The notes under the pieces were generated by a model. It was not told the origin of the DNA. It worked only from the letters and a program-made list of their open reading frames with translations, and searched no databases. Below are positions 8,787-18,270 of a stretch of DNA of 25,885 nucleotides, piece by piece (the stretch's first letter is position 1; each line of letters begins with the position of its first letter). The position numbers and the translations under genes were made by a program. Source of the DNA: Gnetum montanum (taxonomy: Eukaryota > Streptophyta > Gnetopsida > Gnetales > Gnetaceae); assembly GCA_015680685.1 (NCBI GenBank), contig MNCI01002986.1, positions 241,542 through 267,426 of the forward strand, written 5' to 3'.

Positions 8787-11700
8787 GTAAATGACTACAC
8801 TCTAGACTCCATTTTCTCTTTTTGTTTTCTTTTGCATTATCGTGTACTATGTTTTTAACTTTTGACTCTATGTCTTCTTTTTACAGCAGCTGCCCCTACT
8901 GAAGAAGTTACTATTATAACAAGGCGCACTGAGGCCACCCTTTTTATGAAATATGGGGAGGTAGAGCAATCACAAAAATGGTTGCGGAAGAAAGCTTCTG
9001 ATTTGATCATCAGCTACCTTACCTGAGCAGGTCTAATGGACTTGTTCATAACATTGACTCCTAGTATTCTGGCTACTGATATGGTCACCATTGTTGATTC
9101 TTTCAGTTATGATGCTTTCCATTTTAGCACGCAGGTTCAAGGAGTCAAGGTATCTTTCCACCTAGCCACTGAATTTCTTTCTGATCTTTTTGGCATGCCC
9201 ATGGATGGTGCCAAGGTGACTATAGATAAAGCAGCTAAAGAGGGCTAGGTCATAAGAGAGTTGGAGGAGTGGTTAGGTGTGTCTCGGGGTCCTAAGGGCT
9301 TTGCCATGTGAGACGATACCCAATCAATAGAGATGAATTTCTTGTATCCTCTCTTTCGGGAACGAGCATTTCCCAAACCTCTTTCTCAAGGAAGAAACCT
9401 TGGGATCGAGTCTGCGCGTGTCATTTGTGTAGTTTTAGAGACAGGCATTCACTACAACTAGGCACAGTTTCTTGTATCTGGTATTTGTGGGGAGATCATT
9501 AGGTTACGTTCAAACATCCATGCTAAATCCCATTTTACATTTTCTTTCTTCATAGGATATCTACGTAGGTTTGTTGAGTTCCTAGTAGTTTATGATGATA
9601 ATCACTATGTTTTGAGGGATTGTTCACAACTGTCCTGCCCTTGGATTCGCCATTTGTCTAGCACCACTAGATCCCAGGATCCATCGAAAGACATTGAGGA
9701 ATCAGTATCAGTTACTAGTGGAGGTGTGGCCAGCCATTCCCATCATTCCCATGATAGTTTAGGATTGGAACCACCTAGGCTACGCAAGTTTGTTAAAAGG
9801 GATGAACGTTTGATTGGTAAGACTGTTGGGAAATCCAAGATGAAGGTGAAGAGGAAGGAACGTTGAAGGAAACCTGCTCTAGATGTGATACCACCAAAAA
9901 AAAGACGATTCGGTTTATACTGCCAGTGGATGGTAAGTATCTTATTTTATCGTTATATATTTATTATTTTTGTTGTTGTTTTTTGGCCTATACGTTATAT
10001 ATACTATGTCATACTAACTCTAAGATTTTTGAGTTATCAGAAGAAAATCCTAAGAGAGAGAGAGGCTTTGGCCCCGATGGTTGATTCTGAGGTGGTTGTC
10101 ACAAGGCTAGAGGAAGAGGCAAAGGAGAGAGAAGAAACGGTCAAAGAACCTCCCGCCTCACAAGAAGAAGATGTGAAAAACATCATGGGGATGAAGCTCG
10201 CGAAGGCTTTGGATGCACTTAGGCATTCAAGTGATGAAAGAGGTGTCTTTGACGGCTTCTTCGATGGATCTTTGCAGCTTGGGAATCCGCCCAAGATAAA
10301 CAGCAAAGGGCTTTTTGGTATGTTCCTTTTAGCACAATCTATGTTTTTGTACCCTTTAATTTTCATGTGTTGTCCTTGCTTATTTCTAGCATCAGAGGTA
10401 GATGCTGAGATTTTTGAGGTGCATACATCTCGGGTAGAGGTGTCAGGATCACAGATTTCGATTAAGGTGACCTCCCCTGCTTGTCCCACATCGATTGACC
10501 AGCTAAGGCCATGGCCTGAGATGCCTAGAGAAATGGACTTTGTTAAGGGCATCGTTAATGATGTGGTTGCTCACCTACAAGAAGCTCACCCAGAACTAAG
10601 TATGTGTACATTGCCCATTATGCTAAGTGTCTGGTTTTATTTTTCTTTGCATTCATTTTTATTTTAGGTGATTCATGTGTGTGGTGCCTAAGCTTGCAGG
10701 TGCCAAGCTCCAGTGGGATCCTTCTGAAGCTAATCACATTGATGCTCTCCTTGAACTACCAAGGAATATTGAGCAAGTCCCAAGAAATGTGTACGATGCA
10801 GTTTTCGATTGTGTCGTATAGAATGCCAAGTCACTCTGGACTTGTAGGCATTCGGTTGAGTATTTATGGGATGAGGTTCATTCATTGAAGGAAGCACTAG
10901 CGAAGGAGAGGGAGGAGAAAAGGGATCTCCAATCCTGTTATGATCTTGTTGCTACAAGACTGTCTGGTGATAGCACTTGGCGCACATCTGAAATCACCTA
11001 TGCACGCTACTGGACGATTTTGAACAGCAAAGGGCAGGCTACACGGGATTTGGCTGAGCAAAAGGCATAGATGGATTTGCTAAATAGAAAATGTCATGAT
11101 TGGAAGTCCTTTACAACTAAGGTACAGAAGTGGGGCTGAGACCAAAAGGACCACAAGCATCAATATAAGAAATGGTTAAAGGAGGAGTCAGTTGAACATC
11201 GTCGGATGGAGATGTTCATCGATGGGTTAGGCTTGCGTTCTACTTATGACAGGTCCATCGAGTGTATCGAGGTGAAGGGATCTCCAGAGAGAACCATTGC
11301 TACCGCCTTCGGGGAGGCTTCAACAGGCATGTTCTCTCTTGAGCATCCCACTTGGACATTGGTGGACAAGGGTAAAACCTTAGCTGGCATTGATCTTGGC
11401 CTGGAGGAGGATTGGGAAAATGTGCATGAGGTAGAGATTCTATGGCATTTGGAGGCCAACTTAGGGCCTTCCTCATTTGTGAGTGTTTTATTGTGGCATT
11501 TATTTTTGTATGGTTTTGTTGTTTTCATTGTTAGTGTTACTGTTTTTCTTAGTTTTGCATTTATGATTTTGCTTTACTACTCTTACCTGTTTTTTTGTTT
11601 TTGTGTTTTTTGTTTCTAGGGACATGTTAATGATGGAGTTGGACCTAGTGGAGTGAGAGCGAATGATGCAGAGGATCTTGGCGACCACCCCCCTCCATGA
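7976..11700 (+). pseudogene. Eight-exon antisense passenger gene: FCP1-like/HAD module plus coiled-coil protein
   Basis: Exons by splice sites and frame: 7,976-8,425; 8,515-8,786; 8,887-9,480; 9,556-9,932; 10,041-10,317; 10,390-10,599; 10,700-11,478; 11,620-11,700. Introns are 89, 100, 75, 108, 72, 100 and 141 nt, all GT..AG, and every junction keeps frame (phases 2, 1, 1, 0, 1, 1, 0). The joined frame is about 1,010 codons, ending TGA at 11,698-11,700. Exons 1-2 resemble a plant FCP1-like phosphatase. Exon 3 holds a domain with VQGVKVSFHLATEFLSDLFG, reminiscent of plant transposon-associated proteins. Exon 4 has basic patches including PPKKRRF, a possible nuclear signal. Exon 5 is acidic (EEEAKEREE). 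Exon 7 begins a coiled coil (ALAKEREEKRDLQ). Eight in-frame stops (9,024; 9,246; 9,309; 9,459; 9,864; 10,819; 11,068; 11,137) and no frameshift mark a recently lost gene. The start is unknown and function unproven. Confidence 0.72.
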
Positions 11701-12089
11701 GCTTATTTTTAACCGAACTTTAGCTATTAAATGTTTTGGATTTTTGGATGTTTGATGGGAATGTATGGTTGAAAAGTGTAATAATATGGATCTAATTATG
11801 GCATAACGTGTTGGAATTTTACTACTGTGTTGACATATCATGTTTTTTTTATTTTATGTGTTTTCTATTTTTTATTTGTCTTTTCAGGTATTATTGTGAA
11901 TATATGCACGTAGTAAAATGAAGGAACAAAATGTGAATCAACACTTGTAAAAGAGTAAAGTAACAAGAAGGCATAGATCAAGACTGTAACCTGTATCATT
12001 TAAACTAAAATTTGACATAACGTAATAAATGTTTGTAAACTTGCGACGTATTGAATCCTAGTGTAAAGCCATTTTGGGTTGTTCACATC
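11701..12089 (+). other. 3' flank of the antisense gene
   Basis: No ORF is supported here. AATAAA at 12,024-12,029, about 325 bases after the stop, could serve as a polyadenylation signal. A pyrimidine tract ending in CAG at about 11,886-11,888 looks like a 3' splice site, so a 3' untranslated intron is possible. Otherwise it is A/T-rich. Confidence 0.35.
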
Positions 12090-12305
12090 AGTTTAAAGTC
12101 ATGGTGGACTATTGCATTTGTTGTTAAAGGAATAATGATTACTAGTTTTATGCCATAGTGGGCCAAAAGCACTAACATTTTTAGAAAGCTTTTAAAAGGA
12201 ACCGGCCATTTCTGACTGTGGCTAGTTTAACGTCATTGCAGACGTTTGCTGGAAGTTTAACGTCATACTGGATGATTGGTAGTTTAACGTCATTCCAGAT
12301 ATTTG
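12090..12305. repeat. AGTTTAA-x-GTCAT repeats downstream of Tat protease
   Basis: Cores lie at 12,090-12,102 (AGTTTAAAGTCAT), 12,143-12,155 (AGTTTTATGCCAT), 12,223-12,235, 12,253-12,265 and 12,280-12,292 (all three AGTTTAACGTCAT). The last three are 30 and 27 bp apart. They are the same family as 421-910 and 6,180-6,235. On the minus strand they translate as repeated MTLN words, which creates a spurious ORF. Confidence 0.85.
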
Positions 12306-12327
12306 GTGATTCATTCTAGTTCTTGAG

Positions 12328-13047
12328 CTACCTCTTAACCTTTTGTAGCTTAACATGTGGGGTTGGGCATGTAGGTGTGATCTTATACTCACCTTCCCCT
12401 TCATCAGTAATGTCAAAGGGTAATTCTGACCGAGAGACATCAGTAGGAATGGCTTCTATGTTTATGTTGTCTAGTGCTTCCTCAATTTTAGTAGGATTAT
12501 GAGTTAACGTTGGGTTCATGTCTTGAGGTATGCTCATAGTTCCCTGCTTAGGCTCAACAAACTCAATTTTTGACTCTTGATCTACCTCAGGGTGTGAGGA
12601 AGTGAGCGATACTATTGTATCCCCATGTATGATGATTTCACCACCCTCGTAAGGTAGGTGGATCTCCTGATGGATTGGTGAGGATGCAGCTCTAAGTTAG
12701 GCTAGCCAGGGACATCCTAGAATCAGGTTAAACCCTGGCATTTCATCAACGACTATGAATTCAGCTATTGTGGGGAACTGGTCCCCGGATATGAAATCTA
12801 AGGTAACCATACCTTTCACCCCAACACGGGAACCACTAAGGGATTTTAGGAAAGAAGTTATCATGGGTTGTATTTGCTTAGTAAGTCCCAATTTTTTGAT
12901 GATGGGAAAAGGTATTACGTTTGTTACCGCACCGTCATTGACATGGATCCTATGTATCTTGAAATGATTGACCTATATCATTATGAACATAGGGGTTGTG
13001 ATGACTTCTCCTGTTGTCTCATCTAGTTTAATGTCCTTAGCATGAAA
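12328..13047 (-). pseudogene. pol: Tat aspartic protease domain
   Basis: Retroelement aspartic protease, which cleaves the polyprotein. In minus-strand order: an active-site region HVNDGAVTNVIP (near 12,940), where D-S/G/T-G is usual and D-G-A is read here; the flap/core VKGMVTLDFISGDQFPT; and FNLILGCPWL, the conserved hydrophobic-Gly motif near the carboxy end of the fold. SSPIHQEIHLPYEGG and IHGD follow, as in Tat proteases. Stops occur at 13,048, near 12,973 and near 12,696. The frame equals that of the gag core upstream, so gag and protease were one polyprotein. The open frame ends at 12,328 close to the repeat tract; RT is 6.3 kb further on. Confidence 0.8.
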
Positions 13048-14995
13048 CTATAGGGATGTAGTCTTTGATTCTTGAGGTTGTGGGGACAATACTGCATAAA
13101 TGGATGGTTCATCTGTAGGAAGGTCCTCACTAATAGGGATCGAAGTCAACATCCGCACGAGAGCTTCCCGATGTACTGGTGAAGTCATTACTAGTTCATA
13201 CAGACTTAAAGAAGTATTCTTTTGTTTTAAGGCTTGTGTAACTTGAGTCAATGCGTTTGTTAGGTCTTTACCATTTGGCATATCCTTATCTAGGGAGACT
13301 TGGTCCATTTGACCTAGCATTCGTATTTCTCGTGGAGGAAATTTTGCGTTAGTAACTGAGGGTGCTGGGTTCGACATACAACCCGTGACATTATCTTTGT
13401 TTTGATGACTTGTACTAGACTCATCAATGGACGAACGTATGGGAACAACATTTAACGGTGTGGGTTTTGGTGGTCCTAATTTGTGCTCATGGTTTTCTCT
13501 TTCTAGGTGCTCTCTTGTTAGTTTATCGGCAAGACGCTGTCACAAAGGTCATAGGGGAATGGAGGTGGGTTGTGTGTCAAGGTGTTTTGGCACCCGGATC
13601 ACAAAGGGAATGGGTCAGTTTTCAGATGGTATGGTTGTCGTTGCAGCGGAAGGATGTACGTGGATGACGAATGGTTTTTGTGGTGTGGGAGATGTGCATA
13701 TGATGAGAGGGGTTTGAGGAGATGTTGGGATAGGTGTGTTTTCTGATGGCTTGCAGATCACAAAATGTTTTTACGGGATGTCCTGTCTATTCTCCACATG
13801 GATTGTATTAATCACATATGGTGCATCATTGGTATTGAGAGGATCCTTGTAGACTCCCATTGGTTGGTTTTGGGGTCTTACTGGGTTTGCCTCATCGAAT
13901 ACTACTTCACCCCTATCAATCATGCGTTGTATATCCTATTTCAAGGTGAAACAGGAATCAGTCCCATGACCACACCATTGGTGGTACTTACAAAACCTAT
14001 TCAACCTAAAGCCTCTTGGAATGCGGGGTTCATTAGTTGTTGCTAAGGCTAGGTTTTTAGCTAACTCACAAAATCAATCATGTTTTTGAGAGGCTGCAGG
14101 AGACATTTGTTTATGCTTTAGAAGTTGATCAAGCAATTGTGAAGGCTTCTTAGGCAAGGGTGTATATTGAGTGGGGTCTTTTCTTTCAAATGTGCAGGCA
14201 TGACCCATGTTGGTGTTTCTATTTGATGAAGGTTCGGGTGTAGGCATGGGTGTGTTTCTTTCGTGGCCGTTTGAGGTGGCGGGTTTTTTTCCCTTTTGTC
14301 CTGGATGGTTAGGTCGGGCTATTTCTGCTACTGCTGCTACCATCGTTTTGGATTTATCTTTCCTCATATGTTGGCTCTTAAAGGTCGAGTAAGTTGGGTC
14401 ATTGCTTGTTTGTGCCGCCTCTTCTATATCTTTAATTTGAACAAATGCTTGGCTTAATGTGCAGGCTTTCAAATAGTAAATCTTTGACTTAATAAAGTCA
14501 TTTATGGCTGCTTTAAGGATAGTAAGTAGATATGTTTCAGGAATGGGCTCGTGAAGTTCATTCAAGGATGTACTCCACCTTTGGATAAATTTCTGTGTAG
14601 GCTCTAATGACGCTTTTTTAATTTGAATCAAGCTATCCAATGTGGCTTCAGGTTTCAGATTGTACTTGAAGTGAGTAACAAACTGATGTAAAAGATCCTC
14701 CAGAGAGGATATGGAGTTACAGGGTAGAGCTCGGTACCAGTTTAAGGCTTTTCCTATTAAGGACATAGTAAACCTAAAGGACATGAGGACATGCCTGAAT
14801 TAATAGGCATTCTATTTGGAATGTCACTAGGTGGGCGTTTGGGTCTCCCTCTCCATTGTACTTGGTTAGCTAGGGTAATGAGACTTCCTTTGGCAAGGTT
14901 AACGGTGATTGGATCATCTTGATAGAAGTCCAGCACTTTGACTTCCTATGTGTCTACAGTTTTGAAGTGCTTTAATTCTTCTGCTAACGAGTGCA
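13048..14995 (-). pseudogene. gag: Tat gag core and zinc knuckle
   Basis: Capsid/nucleocapsid part of Gag. The capsid-like core begins with KYNGEGDPNAHLVTFQIEC (near 14,860) and continues with FTMSLIGKALNWYRALP, FVTHFKYN and TQKFIQRW, the usual plant gypsy Gag motifs, down to about 14,400. A low-complexity linker (PGQKGKKPATSNGHER) follows. A C-x2-H-x4-GH-x4-C nucleic-acid-binding finger lies at 13,951-13,992 (CKYHQWCGHGTDSC, one extra residue in the middle). The rest is proline-rich, with RMLGQMDQVSLDK near the end, and runs into protease in the same frame. Stops at 14,074, near 13,940, 13,765, 13,617, 13,553, 13,547 and 13,048 break it. No frameshift is seen between 14,784 and protease. Confidence 0.85.
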
Positions 14996-16042
14996 TCATT
15001 TTTTTGTGTTTGCCCATTCTTGGGCAGTAGGAAGACCAACGAGTTGAGTGGATTGTGATTGATAATAATTCAATTGTTGCATCATTTGTGGAAAGAGAGG
15101 TTGTTGGACTATTGTTTGTTGTGATGGGACGACATTCGGGGCTGAGACTACAGGGTGTGGTACGCTATAGTGAGTAGACGGGTATTGTTGTATAGCTGGT
15201 GGAACCCACTGCCCAACCACAGGTTGTGAAGTGACAACCTGAACATGTTGGGCTGAAGTAATCGATGGTGCTCCTTGGATTTGCACTTCAGGTATGTAAT
15301 GGATGGACATGGAAGCTGGTATGACCGATGGCATTCCAATCACTTGAGGCCAAAAGGTCGACCCTGCATTAGTTTTGGGAGGGATTTGTTGGGACTGCAC
15401 TTGCAAAGGTATGATGGAAGTGAATGTATCAGATTGAATATTGAGCATGGAGAAGATGGGAATGGAAGCAGGTACTTCTTGTCGAGAAACTGGTGCTTGA
15501 GTGTTTGTGGATGAAGGAGGAAGCACAGTTTCTTCTAGAAAAGGGTGGAATAATGAGTTTGTATGGGCATGGGGGTTGATGGTATGGTACGAATCCCCAT
15601 GTTCAGATTAGGCTGCGAAGTCATCTTCCTTATCTCCACTCTGAGGCTCTATTGGAGGTGGTTGTAAGGCTTGACTTCTTGCCATGAGAAGTTGGGATAT
15701 GAGTTTATGATAGTGTTCGGACAGAGGGATTATATCAAAGGCTGATGGGATAAACTCACAACCTCCTTTATAAATGAGTTCATAGTCTCGCTTCGCTTCC
15801 CTCTCTACATGATTGACAGGTAGGTTGGCTTGGATCTTGACACAGATGAAGTTATACTGTTCGGGTGTAAGATTTGCATGGGTAGGGTCCTTGCCCTGTA
15901 GCCTGAGTGACTCGTGCATAGGGCCTTGGAGATTTATCTGTTCAATAATAGTTATAGATTCTGTAGTAGTCACAGGGTTCGAGGTTTCAACCCCAAAGTT
16001 AGAGATTGGTAGTATCACTAGGTTAATTTGGAAGGATTCCAT
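14996..16042 (-). pseudogene. gag: Tat gag amino-terminal region
   Basis: The first ATG-led frame after the primer-binding site starts at 16,042 (MESFQINLVILP). It runs 144 residues to a stop near 15,608, and the same frame resumes to 14,996 as a Pro/Gln/Val-rich segment (for example QQYPSTHYSVPHPVVS). Its end falls in a run of seven A on the minus strand (about 15,000-15,006). One more A there would restore a frame that continues MMHSLAEELKHFK, so a 1-base loss at this run is likely. A second frame change before KYNGEGDP is also needed. Plant Tat Gag proteins commonly have such a variable proline-rich amino part; I see no domain in it. Confidence 0.68.
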
Positions 16043-16310
16043 AGTGAACGTGAGTAAACTGGACTAGGCGAGTTGAATGTGAGCAATTGTAGCATGAAAA
16101 ACAGCATGAGCAGCTACAATGTGAGCAACTACAGCATGACAAAAAGTGTGAGCAGCTGTAGCATGAGGAACTACAATGTGACTGAAAGACGGTGTGAGAA
16201 TCTGTAGCATGACTTAATTGCAATGTGACCAACAGATAGCGTGAGCTGACAATGTGATGCTAACAAACAGCGTTGGCAACTACAGTGTGAGAAACTACAG
16301 CGTGAGGTAT
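16026..16310. repeat. GTGAG/CATGA repeats in the Tat leader
   Basis: About fifteen short copies of AGCGTGAG and its variants AGCATGA, AGTGTGAG and AATGTGA alternate with (A)ACTACA/GCTGTAG spacers, about 15-25 bp apart. They lie between the primer-binding site and the gag start, so in the untranslated leader. They belong to the octamer family at 6,591-7,690. The minus-strand ORF across them (Cys/Ser-rich, 16,023-16,232) is a translation of the repeat. Confidence 0.8.
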
Positions 16311-16449
16311 TAGGAACAGGGATAGGATGGGTAAGTCAAGCTGGCGTATGTAAGCTAGCTAGACAAGCTGGGCTTTAGTTTTAGCACTTAGTCTGTGCAG
16401 TGTTTGGATAGGTAGCGTGATCAACGTTTTGACAGAAAACAAACATGTC

Positions 16450-16468
16450 GGCCCTCCTTCTAGCACCA
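16450..16468 (-). other. Candidate minus-strand primer-binding site of the Tat element
   Basis: On the minus strand the sequence TGGTGCTAGAAGGAGGGCC begins with TGG, complementary to a tRNA CCA end. It lies six bases after a CA that could end the 5' LTR and about 410 bases before the gag ATG. The identity of the tRNA is not assigned. Confidence 0.55.
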
Positions 16469-17019
16469 ATTTACTGTACTGACCTAAATCATTGGTGTAA
16501 GGTTGGAAGAGAAAAAAAAAACACCGAAAGATCGTCGAGCAGACATAGCTAACCTTGCCTTTGCCCGAGGGCAAGCTGAAAAAGTAAACAAAGGCAGAGT
16601 GCCTTGGATGGTCTGCACGTAAATCAACCAAGGACTTCCCCAGGAATAAACTAAAACTTGCACTGGGGTTATTGTAACTGATTTTTTAAAATGTAAACAG
16701 TGCACACGAAATGTAAATAGAAACGTATACAAAACTGGTATTGTAAATAAAATGTAAACTGAATGTGAAATAGAGTAAACAATATAATGATTGGCAAAAT
16801 GAATTGTATTATATTGCTTAGAAAGGATGTGCATTAGTCAAAGTGTAGTTGCACATGTGGATGGTAGGTCAAGCACCAAGCCTGGGGTGATGTGATGTGT
16901 TTCAGATGTGCTTGGATGCTAGGAGTCAAGTGTGCCTGAGCGCCCAAGGATTTCTGCTCTGAGTTTCCTAAGCTGTCAAACTTCAAAATTGCCAACCCTA
17001 TTTATGTGAATTGACAAAG

Positions 17020-17027
17020 TATTTATA
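17020..17027 (-). promoter_or_regulatory. TATA box of the Tat 5' LTR
   Basis: GTATTTATAGG on the + strand reads CCTATAAATAC on the minus strand, about 550 bases before the LTR end. This is a plausible pol II promoter for the genomic RNA of the element. Confidence 0.55.
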
Positions 17028-17514
17028 GGGTTTGGCTAGGTTCGGGCATGGAATTCATGGATGGAATCAACAGTTGAGAGATGAGAGGAAAACAGATCTA
17101 GCGACACATGTCCAATGGACAACTGTGTGTTAGTTGGACGTGTGTGGGAAAGCTATGTTCTGGACTAGGTGCATTGTATCTTACAACGTGTGACAACTTA
17201 CTCAAGCTAGCTTACGCTCATGGAAGTACATACAATTCGGAGCATAAGAGCCTGATAAGCTCACGAATGAAAATTTACAATGAAATGATAATGTATGACA
17301 AGAGAAATTGGCTCTGGCTCACTTGAAACTTCTGCATCTCTGACTCGACTACTGCAAGGTGTTGATTCAAGTGGTTCTGTGGCTGTTTGAGGCATCTCTA
17401 CTTGACAAGAACTTCCAGCGTGAGTTGATTTTGTCCCAGTGTGTCCTCAACATGCGCACGCTGCACTCACGCTACACTCATGCTACACTCACACTATAGC
17501 GTGACTTCAGCGTG

Positions 17515-18090
17515 ACCTTAGCGTGAGTGACTTGAAAATGATGCATTTCACTCCAAATTTTGATTTTTGAAGCCTGATTCTTGAGTGAAACTACTGTCTG
17601 ACTGTGGTTGACCCTGAGAGTGATCTAGAAATCAGAAACTGAGGTTGAAAGTGACTTGTTTTGAGCCATCTTTGGCAGCTCACGTTGGACTCACGCTGCC
17701 AGCATAAGCTGCAGTGTGACCACAACGTGACTTGCAAAAACTTGTAATTTTGGACTTGAAATCTGGGATTCTAGAGGTTGAAATATGAAGTTGTCAATAA
17801 TGAGCCCTGAGGATGACTTGCACCTTGGAAATCAGGTCATTTAAACTTATTTTTGGGCTTTGAAAGTTGCTCACGCTGCACTCACGCTGGCAGTGTGACC
17901 TCAGCGTGAGTGACAATGTGAGTGTGAAAACTTGCACTTTTTGACTAGAAATTTAAATCTTTGAACGCTGATGCTTGGAGTAATCATTAGTGGCCCTCAA
18001 GAATAGCTTGCACATTTATATTTGACCATTTTTGACTTGATCTTGAAGCTGTTGTAGTTACTCATGCTGGGGCAAGCTAGCTTGACGGGG
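17515..18090. repeat. Three diverged ~190-bp tandem repeats in the Tat LTR U3
   Basis: Units begin with an (A)GCGTGA(G) word near 17,520, 17,724 and 17,900 and end with a CTCACGCTG or CTCATGCTGG word near 17,690, 17,880 and 18,070. Inside each are TTGACTTGAA-like, CCCTGAG/CCCTCAAG and GGAAATC-like words in the same order. Each junction carries the octamer in both orientations, giving short inverted repeats. Copies are strongly diverged. Confidence 0.6.
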
Positions 18091-18270
18091 TGAGCAAGCT
18101 GGGTGTGAGTTCCATGCCTTAGTCAAATTTTACCTCTCAAAACTTCGAAAGGGCTTGAGTCATTCTCATTTCAAAGTGCTAGGCCAAAATTAGTGGTGTT
18201 TCATACGGTAAGTGGGAATGAATACTAGTGTTAGGAGTAATTAGAACTTAGTTAATGAATAGTTAAATCA

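Larger units (their letters stand above)
1..18203 (-). mobile_element. Tat-lineage Ty3/gypsy LTR retrotransposon, decayed, 3' LTR not seen
   Basis: Reading right to left, the order is LTR, primer-binding site, gag, aspartic protease, long spacer, reverse transcriptase, RNase H, second (archaeal-type) RNase H, integrase and a repeat-rich 3' untranslated region. The second RNase H and the MPFGLKNAGATYQR version of the RT palm motif are known marks of the plant Tat lineage. Within the element lie an LTR-like insertion between second RNase H and integrase, and a + strand multi-exon gene between protease and RT. A non-pol segment between protease and RT recalls the intron reported in Ogre elements of the same lineage. 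The right boundary is inferred from a possible TG start on the minus strand; the left boundary lies outside or is unrecognised. All coding parts contain stops, so this copy is not autonomous. Confidence 0.85.
16475..18203 (-). mobile_element. Tat 5' LTR (boundaries inferred)
   Basis: Read on the minus strand, the inferred LTR starts TGAAACACC at 18,203 and ends AGTACA at 16,475, just before the candidate primer-binding site. It contains a TATA box (17,020-17,027), about 550 bases of presumed R-U5 with repeated AATGTAAA words (about 16,680-16,790), and a U3 part with three diverged copies of a roughly 190-bp tandem repeat. There is no second LTR in the window to compare with, so the start is a guess from the TG dinucleotide and from the limit of the octamer repeats. 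Confidence 0.5.

Noticed and set aside
9036-9248. Firm assignment of exon 3 as an aminotransferase-like plant mobile domain
   Set aside because: The spacing of hydrophobic residues is reminiscent but the diagnostic residues are not clear by eye; kept only as a possibility.
10037-10552. 171-residue minus-strand ORF
   Set aside because: It lies antisense to exons 5-6 of the + strand gene and is Ser/Thr-rich from reversed codons; no motif of its own.
12222-12440. Minus-strand ORF with repeated MTLN
   Set aside because: Translation of the AGTTTAACGTCAT tandem repeat in a frame different from protease.
13427-14046. Plus-strand ORFs of 69-96 residues
   Set aside because: Opposite the Tat gag zinc-knuckle and linker region, which has recognisable motifs.
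16023-16232. Cys/Ser-rich minus-strand ORF resembling a small cysteine-rich peptide
   Set aside because: It is a direct translation of the short leader repeats; the periodic Cys come from the repeated DNA word.
16801-17340. Plus-strand ORF at 17,108-17,326 as a gene
   Set aside because: Lies in the Tat LTR near its TATA box, with no motif.
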